A stretch of DNA of 64,000 nucleotides from Ensifer adhaerens (GTDB taxonomy: Bacteria; Pseudomonadota; Alphaproteobacteria; Rhizobiales; Rhizobiaceae), in assembly GCF_013283195.1 (NCBI RefSeq), contig NZ_JABEKT010000005.1:174684-238683 (forward strand). The letters run 5' to 3'. The translations under genes were made by a program, and so were the position numbers. The notes beneath the pieces were generated by a model that worked only from the letters and a program-made list of their open reading frames with translations, searched no databases and was not told the origin of the DNA. Positions 18,079 to 26,277 of the stretch are shown in pieces. Each line of letters starts with the position of its first letter. The first letter of the stretch is position 1.

Positions 18079-19277
18079 TGACTTTCAAGACCCTCGACGA
18101 CCTGACCGACATTGCCGGCAAGCGCGTGCTTGTCCGTGTCGACCTCAACGTGCCGGTCAAGGACGGCGTGGTCACCGACGCGACCCGCATCGAACGCGTC
18201 GCGCCGACGATCCGCGAGCTGTCGGAAAAGGGCGCCAAGGTTATCCTGCTGGCGCATTTCGGCCGCCCGAAGGGCGAGCCGGTCGCCGAGATGTCGCTGA
18301 AGACCATTGCACCTGCTGTCGAAGACATTCTCGACCAGCGCGTGCACTTTGCCGCCGACTGCATCGGCGACAAGGCGGCCAACGCCATTGCCGAGATGAA
18401 CGACGGCGACGTGCTGCTGCTTGAAAACACCCGCTTCCACAAGGGCGAAGAGAAGAACGAGCCCGAGTTCGTCAAGGCGCTTGCCGCCAATGGCGACATC
18501 TATGTCAACGACGCCTTCTCGGCCGCCCACCGCGCCCACGCCTCGACCGAGGGCCTCGCCCACCACTTGCCCGCCTATGCCGGCCGCACCATGCAGGCCG
18601 AGCTTGAGGCGCTGGAAAAGGGCCTCGGCCAGCCGAAGCGCCCCGTCGTTGCCATCGTCGGCGGCGCCAAGGTCTCGACCAAGATCGATCTGCTGCAGAA
18701 CCTCGTCAAGAAGGTCGACGCGCTCGTCATCGGCGGTGGCATGGCCAACACCTTCATCGCCGCAAAGGGCATCAATGTCGGCAAGTCGCTGTGCGAACAC
18801 GATCTTGCCGATACCGCCAAGGCGATCATCGCTGCCGCCGCTGAAGCCGGTTGCGCCATCGTCCTGCCGGAAGACGGCGTTGTCGCCCGCGAGTTCAAGG
18901 CCGGCGCTGACAACGAAGTGGTTGATGTGACGGCCATCCCGGCTGACGCGATGATGCTCGACGTCGGCCCGAAGTCGATCGCCGCGGTCAACGACTGGAT
19001 CTCCAAGGCGGAAACGCTGGTTTGGAACGGCCCGCTCGGCGCCTTCGAAATCGCCCCCTTCGACAAGGCGACGGTCGCCGTTGCCAAGCATGCGGCCGCC
19101 CGTACGCGCCAGGGCTCGCTGGTATCGGTCGCCGGCGGCGGCGATACGGTTGCCGCCCTCAACCATGCCGAAGTCACCGAAGATTTCAGCTATGTCTCGA
19201 CGGCCGGCGGCGCCTTCCTCGAGTGGATGGAAGGCAAGCCGCTGCCGGGCGTCGACATCCTCAAGCAGCAGAACTGA
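18078..19277 (+). CDS. pgk: Phosphoglycerate kinase
   Basis: A 399-residue glycolytic kinase making ATP from 1,3-bisphosphoglycerate. Substrate-binding [11 protein letters not shown] (about 19-29) and LAHFGRPKG (about 57-65) are in the N-domain. The nucleotide site includes GGAKVSTKI (about 194-202) and the C-terminal [11 protein letters not shown] (about 352-362). Full length. The ATG overlaps the stop of the DUF1089 gene (ATGA), so translation is likely coupled. Confidence 0.97.
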   Translation: MTFKTLDDLTDIAGKRVLVRVDLNVPVKDGVVTDATRIERVAPTIRELSEKGAKVILLAHFGRPKGEPVAEMSLKTIAPAVEDILDQRVHFAADCIGDKAANAIAEMNDGDVLLLENTRFHKGEEKNEPEFVKALAANGDIYVNDAFSAAHRAHASTEGLAHHLPAYAGRTMQAELEALEKGLGQPKRPVVAIVGGAKVSTKIDLLQNLVKKVDALVIGGGMANTFIAAKGINVGKSLCEHDLADTAKAIIAAAAEAGCAIVLPEDGVVAREFKAGADNEVVDVTAIPADAMMLDVGPKSIAAVNDWISKAETLVWNGPLGAFEIAPFDKATVAVAKHAAARTRQGSLVSVAGGGDTVAALNHAEVTEDFSYVSTAGGAFLEWMEGKPLPGVDILKQQN

Positions 19278-19286
19278 GCCAAGCAC

Positions 19287-19315
19287 TCAGGCGCGCGGTT
19301 CACCCGCGCGCCTGA
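19287..19315 (+). terminator. Hairpin after pgk
   Basis: TCAGGCGCGCGG (19287-19298) pairs with CCGCGCGCCTGA (19304-19315), a 12-bp stem with a 5-base loop, 9 bp past the pgk stop. It is followed by AAGCAGAAAAAA rather than T, so it may work more by pausing or as an mRNA-end stabiliser. The remaining bases to 19518 are the leader and promoter of the aldolase gene and contain the 11-bp palindrome GAAACTGTTTC (19460-19470). Confidence 0.6.
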
Positions 19316-19518
19316 AAGCAGAAAAAACCAAGATATTTCAACCGATTAAAATAATTTAAATCGTTTCAGTCGCTTTTCCTGCCTTTTTCCCGGACAATTT
19401 CTCCTGGTTACTCGCGCCCTCGCTTGGGGTGTGGCGGTCGCTTGTGCGCCGTCGGTCCCGAAACTGTTTCAGTGGTCGCCCGATCCGTTGACGATCGGCG
19501 CCGTCTAGGGAGAAAAAC

Positions 19519-20544
19519 ATGAGCGAAAGACTGGAAGACATTGCCGTTGCCATGGTCGCCAACGGTCGCGGCCTGCTTGCCGCAGACGAGTCCACGGCGA
19601 CAATCAAGAAGCGCTTCGATGGCATCGGGCTTGAATCGACCGAGACCTCGCGGCGAGACTATCGCGAGATGCTCGTTCGCGCCGACGAGGCGATGCGCAA
19701 GTATATTTCCGGCGTCATCCTCTACGAGGAAACCCTGTTCCAGAAGGCGGCTGACGGCACGCCGCTGGTCGACGTCATCCGCGCCGCTGGCTCTATTCCC
19801 GGCATCAAGGTCGATGCCGGCGCCAAGCCAATGACCAATTTTCCGGCCGAGACGATCACCGAGGGCCTCGACGGGCTGGCCCAGCGCCTAGCGAAATACC
19901 ACGAAGCCGGCGCGCGCTTTGCCAAATGGCGCGGCGTGATTGCCATCTCGGACACCTTGCCGAGCCAGGGCGCCATCAGGGCAAATGCCCATGCGCTCGC
20001 GCGCTACGCCGCCCTATGCCAGGATGCCGGCATCGTTCCGATCGTCGAGCCCGAAGTGCTGATGGACGGTGCGCCCGGCGACCACTCGATCGACCGGTCC
20101 GAGGCCGTGACTGAATGGACGCTGCGGCTCACCTTCGAGGCGCTCGCCGAGATGCGGGTGAAGCTCGAAGGCATGATCCTGAAGCCGAGCATGGTGATCG
20201 ACGGCAAAAAGGCACGCAAGGCGTCCGTCGCCGAGGTGGCCGAACGCACGATCAAGGTGCTCCGACGCACGGTGCCATCGGCGGTGCCCGGCATCGCATT
20301 CCTTTCCGGCGGCCAGACGACGGAAGAGGCAACGGCCCATCTCTCGGCCATAAACGCGACCCACGATCTGCCCTGGAAACTCACCTTCTCCTACGGCCGT
20401 GCCCTGCAGCAGGAAGCGCTGTCCGCCTGGAACGGCAAGGCGGAAAACGTCGCCGCCGGCCAGCGTGCCTTCTCGCATCGCGCCGAAATGTGCAGCCTCG
20501 CTGCCAAGGGCAGCTGGAAAAAGGACCTTGAGAAGGCCGCCTGA
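19519..20544 (+). CDS. Class I fructose-bisphosphate aldolase
   Basis: A 341-residue Schiff-base aldolase of the type I (eukaryote-like) family that interconverts fructose-1,6-bisphosphate with DHAP and GAP. Seen: GRGLLAADESTATIKKRF at 16-33, KWRGVIAI near 135-142, the Schiff-base lysine in LEGMILKPSMV (about 214-224), and SGGQTTEEAT near 258-267. No class II metal motif is present. It has its own start region (AGGGAG before ATG) 241 bp after pgk and its own terminator, so it is probably a single-gene unit beside the gap-pgk operon. Confidence 0.95.
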   Translation: MSERLEDIAVAMVANGRGLLAADESTATIKKRFDGIGLESTETSRRDYREMLVRADEAMRKYISGVILYEETLFQKAADGTPLVDVIRAAGSIPGIKVDAGAKPMTNFPAETITEGLDGLAQRLAKYHEAGARFAKWRGVIAISDTLPSQGAIRANAHALARYAALCQDAGIVPIVEPEVLMDGAPGDHSIDRSEAVTEWTLRLTFEALAEMRVKLEGMILKPSMVIDGKKARKASVAEVAERTIKVLRRTVPSAVPGIAFLSGGQTTEEATAHLSAINATHDLPWKLTFSYGRALQQEALSAWNGKAENVAAGQRAFSHRAEMCSLAAKGSWKKDLEKAA

Positions 20545-20575
20545 GCGCGCTCGGCAGTCCGTCCAGTTCGGGCAC

Positions 20576-20602
20576 AAGGGGGCCGCTCGTCGGCCCCTTT
20601 TT
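20576..20602 (+). terminator. Intrinsic terminator after aldolase gene
   Basis: GGGGCCG (20579-20585) pairs with CGGCCCC (20591-20597), loop CTCGT, followed by TTTTT (20598-20602). A good Rho-independent terminator 32 bp past the aldolase stop. Confidence 0.88.
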
Positions 20603-20628
20603 CATGCTGCCCTCGTGGTCCGGAACAG

Positions 20629-20649
20629 AACTTGTCACCAAGACAAGTT
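20629..20649. promoter_or_regulatory. Perfect inverted repeat upstream of phzF-like gene
   Basis: AACTTGTC (20629-20636) and GACAAGTT (20642-20649) form an 8-bp perfect dyad with a 5-base spacer. It lies 95 bp before the PhzF-like start and could be an operator for a dimeric repressor, overlapping a -35-like CTTGTC. No regulator gene of matching type is adjacent apart from the MarR gene further down. Confidence 0.45.
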
Positions 20650-20744
20650 GCCGTCTTTGCCGGCTTCGACACCTGCCTTAAGCCTTTCGCTCCAGGCCAT
20701 CGGGCGGCACGGATCGCCGCCGTATCAAGTGGAAGCGAGCGCTC

Positions 20745-21680
20745 ATGACGTCTTTTTCACCCGTGCACTCCGTCGACTATGTCACTGTCGACGTCTTCAC
20801 CGCGGAACGTTTCGCCGGCAACCAGCTCGCGGTCATTCCTGACGCACGAGGTTTGAGCGATCAGCAGATGCAGGCGATCGCCACCGAGTTCGGCTACTCC
20901 GAAGTTACCTTCGTGCTGCCGCCGGAAGATCCTGAAAACACCGCACGGGTGCGCATCTTTACGCCGACGATGGAGATCCCCTTCGCCGGGCACCCGAATG
21001 TCGGCACCGCCTTCGTGCTTGGCCGGCAGGCGGAGATTTTCGGGCGTGTGCCTGGTGAGCAGCTGCGGTTCGAAGAACGGGCCGGGCTGGTCGAGGTGGC
21101 CCTGTCGCGGGAAGACGGCGCGGTGACCGGCGCTCGCATCGTCGTGCCGCGGCCCTTGAGCATCGGACCAACGATCGATGTCGAGACGATCGCTGCCTGC
21201 GCCATGGTCCCGCCCGATGCCGTCAGGACGGACAATCACACGCCGGTGCGTGTTTCCGTCGGCTTGCCCTTCGCCGTTGCCGAACTGAAGGATGTCGCTG
21301 CCCTGTCGGCGGCACGTCCCAACGTCACCGCATTCGAAGCGGCCAACAAGCGCTACAAGCCGAACGAAGACAGCTTCAGCCTGTTCCTCTATGCCCGCCC
21401 GAGTGACAATCCCTGGCGTCTTCGTGCCCGCATGTTCGCGCCGCTCGACAATGTCATCGAAGACCCGGCGACCGGCAGCGCCTCGGCCGCGCTCAGCGCC
21501 TATCTCGTCTCGCTTCTGCCCGATGACGCCATCGACGTCGACCTGACGATCGAGCAGGGCGTCGAAATGGGGCGCCGAAGCATCATCGAAGTCAGCGTCA
21601 GAAAACGCGGCGGCACTGTCGGCAGGACCAGCATCGCTGGCGCCTGCGTGACAGCGATGCTTGGTTCCATCGCACTTTAG
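20745..21680 (+). CDS. PhzF-family isomerase/epimerase-like protein
   Basis: A 311-residue member of the PhzF/DapF-like fold family. In phenazine producers PhzF isomerises an anthranilate derivative; most homologues, like this one, are in genomes without the phenazine genes and have unknown substrates. Seen: YVTVDVFTAERFAGNQLAV (11-29), the catalytic glutamate in EFGYSEVTFV (residue 48 or so), TPTMEIPFAGHPNVGTA (near 77-93) and the C-terminal DPATGSASAALSAYL. Full length. It stands alone between the aldolase terminator and the MarR gene. Confidence 0.9.
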   Translation: MTSFSPVHSVDYVTVDVFTAERFAGNQLAVIPDARGLSDQQMQAIATEFGYSEVTFVLPPEDPENTARVRIFTPTMEIPFAGHPNVGTAFVLGRQAEIFGRVPGEQLRFEERAGLVEVALSREDGAVTGARIVVPRPLSIGPTIDVETIAACAMVPPDAVRTDNHTPVRVSVGLPFAVAELKDVAALSAARPNVTAFEAANKRYKPNEDSFSLFLYARPSDNPWRLRARMFAPLDNVIEDPATGSASAALSAYLVSLLPDDAIDVDLTIEQGVEMGRRSIIEVSVRKRGGTVGRTSIAGACVTAMLGSIAL

Positions 21681-21743
21681 CCAGCAGCAAGACTGGCGAT
21701 CAGCGGCGCGAGCCAACCCTCCCGCGCTGATCGCAGAATTCGA

Positions 21744-21773
21744 TTGACATATAATTAGTCGCCATACTATATG
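21744..21773 (+). promoter_or_regulatory. Near-consensus promoter and operator of marR-like gene
   Basis: TTGACA (21744-21749) and CTATAT (21767-21772) are separated by exactly 17 bases, an almost perfect match to the rhizobial housekeeping consensus. CATATA (21748-21753) and TATATG (21768-21773) make a dyad spanning both boxes, a likely MarR autorepression site. The predicted start is about 21779, only 1-2 bases before the ATG at 21781, implying a leaderless or nearly leaderless mRNA. Confidence 0.75.
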
Positions 21774-21780
21774 CCGCCTT

Positions 21781-22314
21781 ATGGAAATTCTTGAGCAAAA
21801 ACACATCGCCCTCCTCACCGAGGCCGATCGGCGCGGCGACGGCGCAACCGCCAATCTGCGTCTGTGCTTCGAAGTTATCGCCTTGGCAGCCGCGATCGAC
21901 CGCGACTGCGCCGCGCGACTGGCACCCCACAATCTGTCCGAGGGAAAGTTTGTCCTGCTGTTCCTCCTGCACCAGATGGCCGATGGTCTTTCGCCGCATG
22001 AGCTTGCCGACCGCGCCGGCGTCACCCGCGCCACCGTCACCGGGCTTCTCGACGGGCTGGAGCGAGACGTCTTTGTCACCCGGCAGCAGAGCAAGGACGA
22101 TCGGCGCAAGGTGCTGGTCCGGCTGTCGCCGAAGGGCCAGGATGCGGCGCGCGAACTGTTCGACACCCATACGCGCTGGATCGCATCGCTGTTTGCCGGT
22201 TTCGATGAGAGCGACCGGCAGGCCTTGAGCGCCCTCCTCCAGCGCGCATGGCGAAATACCGACGGCAGACGAAAGGCAATGCAGCCGAAAGCCGAAAGCG
22301 AGATCACGCAATGA
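21781..22314 (+). CDS. MarR-family transcriptional regulator
   Basis: A 177-residue winged-helix regulator. The HTH region runs from about residue 68 (LSPHELADRAGVTRATVTGLLDGLE, seen in part as ELADRAGVTRATVTGLL), then the wing RQQSKDDRRKVLVRLSPKG typical of MarR. No Shine-Dalgarno precedes the ATG; the promoter lies right against it. The next gene, AlkD-like, overlaps by 4 bp (ATGA), so the regulator and a DNA-repair-like protein are made together. The ligand is unknown. Confidence 0.9.
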   Translation: MEILEQKHIALLTEADRRGDGATANLRLCFEVIALAAAIDRDCAARLAPHNLSEGKFVLLFLLHQMADGLSPHELADRAGVTRATVTGLLDGLERDVFVTRQQSKDDRRKVLVRLSPKGQDAARELFDTHTRWIASLFAGFDESDRQALSALLQRAWRNTDGRRKAMQPKAESEITQ

Positions 22315-23072
22315 GCGCCGCCCCGCGGCGTATGGTGGACATCGACCCGCAGCGGCTCGCGCTGCTGAACGCGGGGTTGGTGGAAGCCTCGACGCTTGCC
22401 GAATGCCTCGCAGTCGATTTTGAAGCGTTGATGCGGGCGGCGGTTCCGGAGGTCGGCGACGGTGCTTTCGCCGCCATCGGCGCTGCGGTCGGAAGCGGCA
22501 TTTCCAAACGCATGGTGCTAGCCGCCGAACTGATCCGCGACCGGCTCGGCGCCGTGCCATGGCTGCGGCAGCATCGCTCAGACACCGTTAGAGGCTGGGC
22601 CTGCTTCATGGTCGGCGCAAATCCTGCGCTCACGCTTGAAGATCGCCTCGCCGCAATCCGCCCGTTTGCCGACGATCCGCATTTCGGCGTTCGCGAATGG
22701 TCATGGATCGCCGTACGCCCGCAACTTGCCCGAGACATCGCAACCGCGATCACCCTTCTTGCCGGGTGGACGGGCTCGCCCTCCGACCGTCTGCGCCGAT
22801 TCGCCAGCGAAGCAACGCGTCCGCGCGGGGTCTGGTGCAGCCACATCCCTTCGTTGAAACGAAATCCGGAAATGGCGCTTGCCATTCTTGAACCGTTGAA
22901 CGCGGATCCGTCGCGCTACGTGCAGGATTCGGTCGGAAACTGGCTGAATGACGCCGCCAAGGACCGCCCCGATTGGGTTCGTGACCTCTGTGCCTGCTGG
23001 CAACGGGAGCACGACAGCGTTGCGACTGCCCGAATCTGCAAGCGCGCCCTTCGATCGCTCGATAGACCCTGA
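22311..23072 (+). CDS. AlkD-like HEAT-repeat DNA alkylation repair protein
   Basis: A 253-residue all-helical protein resembling the DNA alkylation repair (AlkC/AlkD, COG4335-like) group. These HEAT-repeat glycosylases remove positively charged alkyl bases. Supporting segments: VRGWACFMVGANPALTLEDRL, DDPHFGVREWSWIAVRP, EATRPRGVWCSHIP and YVQDSVGNWLNDAAKDRPDWV, which are repeated helical pairs with conserved W, D and R. It overlaps the MarR gene by 4 bp. Activity is inferred from family resemblance only. Confidence 0.75.
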   Translation: MSAAPRRMVDIDPQRLALLNAGLVEASTLAECLAVDFEALMRAAVPEVGDGAFAAIGAAVGSGISKRMVLAAELIRDRLGAVPWLRQHRSDTVRGWACFMVGANPALTLEDRLAAIRPFADDPHFGVREWSWIAVRPQLARDIATAITLLAGWTGSPSDRLRRFASEATRPRGVWCSHIPSLKRNPEMALAILEPLNADPSRYVQDSVGNWLNDAAKDRPDWVRDLCACWQREHDSVATARICKRALRSLDRP

Positions 23073-23082
23073 AAGAAGACGC

Positions 23083-23427
23083 ATGCCTCATTATCTAAGC
23101 GAACTCTACACCCCGAAGCAGGCCTGGCTCGCCCTCGACCCAGCCGGCCGCCACAGGTTTTTCGAGGCCGTCGGCAGCGGTCTGGCTGACCTGTCGGACC
23201 TCGGGGTGGAGCCGATCGCCTTCGGCGAGGTTGATGCCGGTACGCTTCATGCCGCACCGCACGCCTATTTCGCCATCTGGCGGTTCTCGGATGAAGCCGC
23301 ACTTCACGCGCTTGTCTCGGGCATCGCGGCATCCGGCTGGCACGACTATTTCGAGACGATCAATGCCGCTGGACGCGGGATCGACCTGCCTGGCCATCTT
23401 GGCCAGTTGGCTGCAGCCACCATCTAA
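23083..23427 (+). CDS. Conserved hypothetical protein (DUF6616-like)
   Basis: A 114-residue protein starting MPHYLSELYTPKQAWLAL. The sequence resembles small DUF6616-type proteins with a ferredoxin-like dimeric barrel layout (ELYTPKQAW, then AYFAIWRFSDEAALHAL, then WHDYFETINAAG). No signal peptide or membrane segment. Function unknown. It starts 10 bp after the AlkD-like gene and is probably the last gene of that operon; it converges with the GrpB gene. Confidence 0.7.
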   Translation: MPHYLSELYTPKQAWLALDPAGRHRFFEAVGSGLADLSDLGVEPIAFGEVDAGTLHAAPHAYFAIWRFSDEAALHALVSGIAASGWHDYFETINAAGRGIDLPGHLGQLAAATI

Positions 23428-23439
23428 AAAGCGCGGCGA

Positions 23440-23943
23440 TCAACCCCGGTTGGCAAGCTCCACGACTTCGGCGATGAATTGCGTCTTGGCGGCGGTGTAG
23501 CTGTCTCCATCGAAGGGGAACTCGGCCGAAAGGCGTCGCTTCAACGCGGCGTAAGCAACCGCCATCTCACCGTCTTGACGCAACTGATCTCGAAAGATCA
23601 GGCGGCGGTGATGGGTATCGCTGAAAGGCGGGCAGAGATAGACGCGCTGCCCCGGTGAGCCCGTCTTGGCAAATGCCCAGACGCCATCGTCGTACCTGTT
23701 TCCCCGTGCGGCAAACCCGTCGGCAGCGAGGGCGGCGCGCCCGGCACCGATCGCTTCCGGACCGCACATCGTCACATCGATATCGATGACCGGCTTCGCG
23801 GCGAGCCCCGGAACCGCCGTGCTGCCGACATGGTCGATCGCGATGACCGCAAGGCCGAGCAGGCTCGCCAGATGCTTGGACATGGCGGCATAGGCTTGCG
23901 GCCACGCATCGTCATAGGCAACCACTTCGACCGGGGTCGGCAT
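23440..23943 (-). CDS. GrpB-family protein (UPF0157, nucleotidyltransferase-like)
   Basis: A 167-residue GrpB/UPF0157 protein of the nucleotidyltransferase superfamily. Signatures: VEVVAYDDAWPQAY at the start, DHVGSTAVPGLAAKPVIDIDV near 40-60 (the GSTAVPG loop and DID metal acids), and YLCPPFSDTHHRRLIFRDQLR. Some homologues are domains of coenzyme A biosynthesis or toxin-like proteins; the substrate here is unknown. The ATG at 23943 has GGGAGA upstream; a frame extension to 23964 is less likely. Confidence 0.88.
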   Translation of the reverse strand: MPTPVEVVAYDDAWPQAYAAMSKHLASLLGLAVIAIDHVGSTAVPGLAAKPVIDIDVTMCGPEAIGAGRAALAADGFAARGNRYDDGVWAFAKTGSPGQRVYLCPPFSDTHHRRLIFRDQLRQDGEMAVAYAALKRRLSAEFPFDGDSYTAAKTQFIAEVVELANRG

Positions 23944-24006
23944 GCAATTCTCCCTTGCTTGCATCCCTGCAGCCGGCCGGATCTCGCGCGGCGTCCAAAG
24001 GCCCCG

Positions 24007-24555
24007 TCAGTCGGGTTCCTTCGGCACCAGGGCAACGATATCGGCAAAGATGTCCTGCCATTCCGCATCGTCCATTTCGGCGAAGCCGAAACTGCGCAAC
24101 AAAAACGTACCTTCGGCGGCAAGAAACGCAAGGCGCGCCCGGCGCCCTGCGTCAGTCGACAGATCGAGGCTGTCGAGACGCCCGCGATACCACACGCGGT
24201 TCTGTTCCATATGATCTTCGCGCTGCAGAAGTGCCGCCATCATCCCGGATGTGCGGGCGTTCTCTGCCGTGTTCATGCGCGCCGTCACCTCCGCATGCGC
24301 GCGCATTGCCGTTACCGGATCGGTCGCGCCTCCGACTTCGTCCGCCACCGCGCTGTCGAATTCGTTGAACCGGCGCTCGATCATCGCATCGATCAGCCCA
24401 TCCTTGTTGCCGAAGCAATATTGCACGCCCCCCTTGGTGATGCCGGCCGCCTTGGCGACGGCGTCGATCGTCAGGCCGGCGGCACCGACGGCGCTCACCG
24501 TCGCCTCCGCCGCATCCAGCACCTTGTCGCGATCGATCGTCCGGCGTCGTCCCAT
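24007..24555 (-). CDS. TetR-family repressor, likely of the adjacent MFS pump
   Basis: A 182-residue TetR regulator. The HTH is at residues 9-55 (KVLDAAEATVSAVG, then LTIDAVAKAAGITKGGVQYCFGNK). The C-terminal ligand domain is unconserved as usual. It is divergent from a DHA2-type multidrug exporter, and the 105-bp gap holds a CATACGTATG palindrome, so it probably represses the exporter and itself. This layout resembles the smvR-smvA pair of other bacteria, which is inference from context. Confidence 0.9.
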   Translation of the reverse strand: MGRRRTIDRDKVLDAAEATVSAVGAAGLTIDAVAKAAGITKGGVQYCFGNKDGLIDAMIERRFNEFDSAVADEVGGATDPVTAMRAHAEVTARMNTAENARTSGMMAALLQREDHMEQNRVWYRGRLDSLDLSTDAGRRARLAFLAAEGTFLLRSFGFAEMDDAEWQDIFADIVALVPKEPD

Positions 24556-24577
24556 TTCAGATTTCCTCTTTCAATTC

Positions 24578-24587
24578 CATACGTATG
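24578..24587. promoter_or_regulatory. CATACGTATG operator between tetR-like and MFS genes
   Basis: A perfect 10-bp palindrome lies 23 bp upstream of the TetR start and just before a TATATAG sequence that could be the -10 of the MFS gene. This is the expected position for a TetR operator shared by both divergent promoters. Confidence 0.65.
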
Positions 24588-24660
24588 TATTTATATAGCG
24601 GCTCTGATGTCAACAAGGCCACAGGTACCGCAGGCAGCGGTTCGGCCACAGAGGTGTACC

Positions 24661-26169
24661 ATGTCCCCGCATAATCGCTGGCTCATTCTGGCCATCGTGT
24701 CGAGCGCGCTGTTCCTGATCGTCGTCGATATGACCGTGCTCTACACGGCACTGCCCCGGCTCACCCACGATCTTGGCGCCTCCGCCTCGGAAAAACTCTG
24801 GATCGTCAATGCCTATGCACTGGTCGTTGCCGGCCTGCTGCCGGGGCTCGGCACGCTCGGCGACAGGCTCGGCCACAAGCGACCGTTCATTGCCGGCCTC
24901 GCCGTATTCGGCCTCGCCTCCCTGATTGCTGCCTATGCGCCGAACCCGTCGGTCCTGATCGCCGGCCGTGTGCTTTTGGCCGTCGGCGCCGCGCTGATGA
25001 TGCCGGCGACGCTTTCGATCATCCGGTTGACCTTCACCGACGAGCGCGAGCGGGCGCTGGCGATCGGCATCTGGGCCGCGATCGCCTCGGGTGGTGCGGC
25101 AATCGGCCCGGTGCTCGGCGGCTTCCTGCTCGAATACTTCTGGTGGGGCTCGGTCTTTCTCATCAACGTGCCGATCGTCGCCGCGGCCCTGCTGCTCGGC
25201 GTGGTCGTGCTTCCCGATAGCAAGGGCAACAAGGACCACCCGTGGGACCCGCTCGGCTCCGTCCAGATCATGGTCGGCCTGGTCGGACTGGCCTATGCTA
25301 TCAAGGAGATGAGCAAGCGCGAGCCATCGGCGCAGGCGGGGCTCATCGCCGCTGTGATCGGCGCCGTCGCGCTCTCCTTCTTCGTGCGCCGGCAGAGGCG
25401 CAGCGCGCACCCGATGATCGACTTCCGCCTGTTCCGCAACGCCGCCTTTTCGTCAGGCGTCGCCGCAGCCTTGGTGACATCCGGAGCGCTCGTCGGCGTC
25501 GAGCTCGTGCTCAGCCAACGGCTGCAGCTCGTTGCCGACTATTCGCCGCTTGAGGCAGGCATCTTCATCCTGCCGATCCCGCTTGCCGCCTTCGTCGCCG
25601 GCCCGCTCACAGGCATGATGCTGCCGCGTCTCGGCCCCGAGATGGTGCTGCGCACCGGCCTGATCACTGCGGCTGCCGGCCTCGGTGCGTTTCTGGCGGT
25701 GCACGAAGCCGGCATCCTCGGCCAGATCGTCTGCCTGGTGGTGCTCGGCCTCGGCGTTGGCGCGACGATGACGGCCGCCTCCAGCGCCATCATGTCCAAC
25801 GCCCCACCGCAGCACGCCGGCATGGCCGCCTCCATCGAGGAGGTCTCCTTTGAACTCGGCGGCGCCATCGGGATTGCGGTGCTCGGCAGCGTCATGTCGG
25901 TGGTCTACACCGCCTTCGTCGTGCTTCCGGAAGGAGCGGGTATATCGGCGATCGCGCGCGACAGCCTGGATGAGGCTTTGATATTGGCGGAAAAACTATC
26001 GCCCGAGGCGGCTGAAAACCTCGTGGCGCTCGCCAGGGCGGCCTTCGAAAAGGCATTCGTCGCCGTTGTCCTGTTGGCAACCGGCCTGTTGGTCACGACC
26101 GGTGCCGGCATCTGGTGGTTCACGCGAGGCAAATCGCGGCAACCGGTTCAATCCTACCGCGGCCATTGA
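24661..26169 (+). CDS. MFS multidrug exporter, DHA2 (14-TM, SmvA/QacA-like)
   Basis: A 502-residue major facilitator with 14 predicted helices. DHA2 signatures: helix 1 with IVVDMTVLYTALP (residues 21-33; the aspartate is conserved in motif D1), the motif A loop GTLGDRLGHKRPF (about 62-74), and motif C-like GPVLGGFLLEYFWW near 150. It exports cationic biocides or dyes in related systems. ATG 24661 has AGAGGTG at good spacing; an in-frame ATG at 24607 would add 18 residues. Divergent TetR regulator upstream. Confidence 0.92.
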   Translation: MSPHNRWLILAIVSSALFLIVVDMTVLYTALPRLTHDLGASASEKLWIVNAYALVVAGLLPGLGTLGDRLGHKRPFIAGLAVFGLASLIAAYAPNPSVLIAGRVLLAVGAALMMPATLSIIRLTFTDERERALAIGIWAAIASGGAAIGPVLGGFLLEYFWWGSVFLINVPIVAAALLLGVVVLPDSKGNKDHPWDPLGSVQIMVGLVGLAYAIKEMSKREPSAQAGLIAAVIGAVALSFFVRRQRRSAHPMIDFRLFRNAAFSSGVAAALVTSGALVGVELVLSQRLQLVADYSPLEAGIFILPIPLAAFVAGPLTGMMLPRLGPEMVLRTGLITAAAGLGAFLAVHEAGILGQIVCLVVLGLGVGATMTAASSAIMSNAPPQHAGMAASIEEVSFELGGAIGIAVLGSVMSVVYTAFVVLPEGAGISAIARDSLDEALILAEKLSPEAAENLVALARAAFEKAFVAVVLLATGLLVTTGAGIWWFTRGKSRQPVQSYRGH

Positions 26170-26277
26170 TCCCTCCAGCGCCGCGCGTGAAAACTGACGC
26201 GCGACGCTGTGACACTCTCATTGCCCTGCATGATCTTACCTAGATCCATGCCGATTGAAGGCGTTAGGCAGCAGGGA

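Noticed and set aside
26177-26208. Hairpin between the DHA2 exporter and the cyclase as a terminator
   Set aside because: Arms AGCG-CGCGCGT and ACGCGCG-CGCT pair with one bulge but have no T-run on either strand; I do not count it as a terminator.
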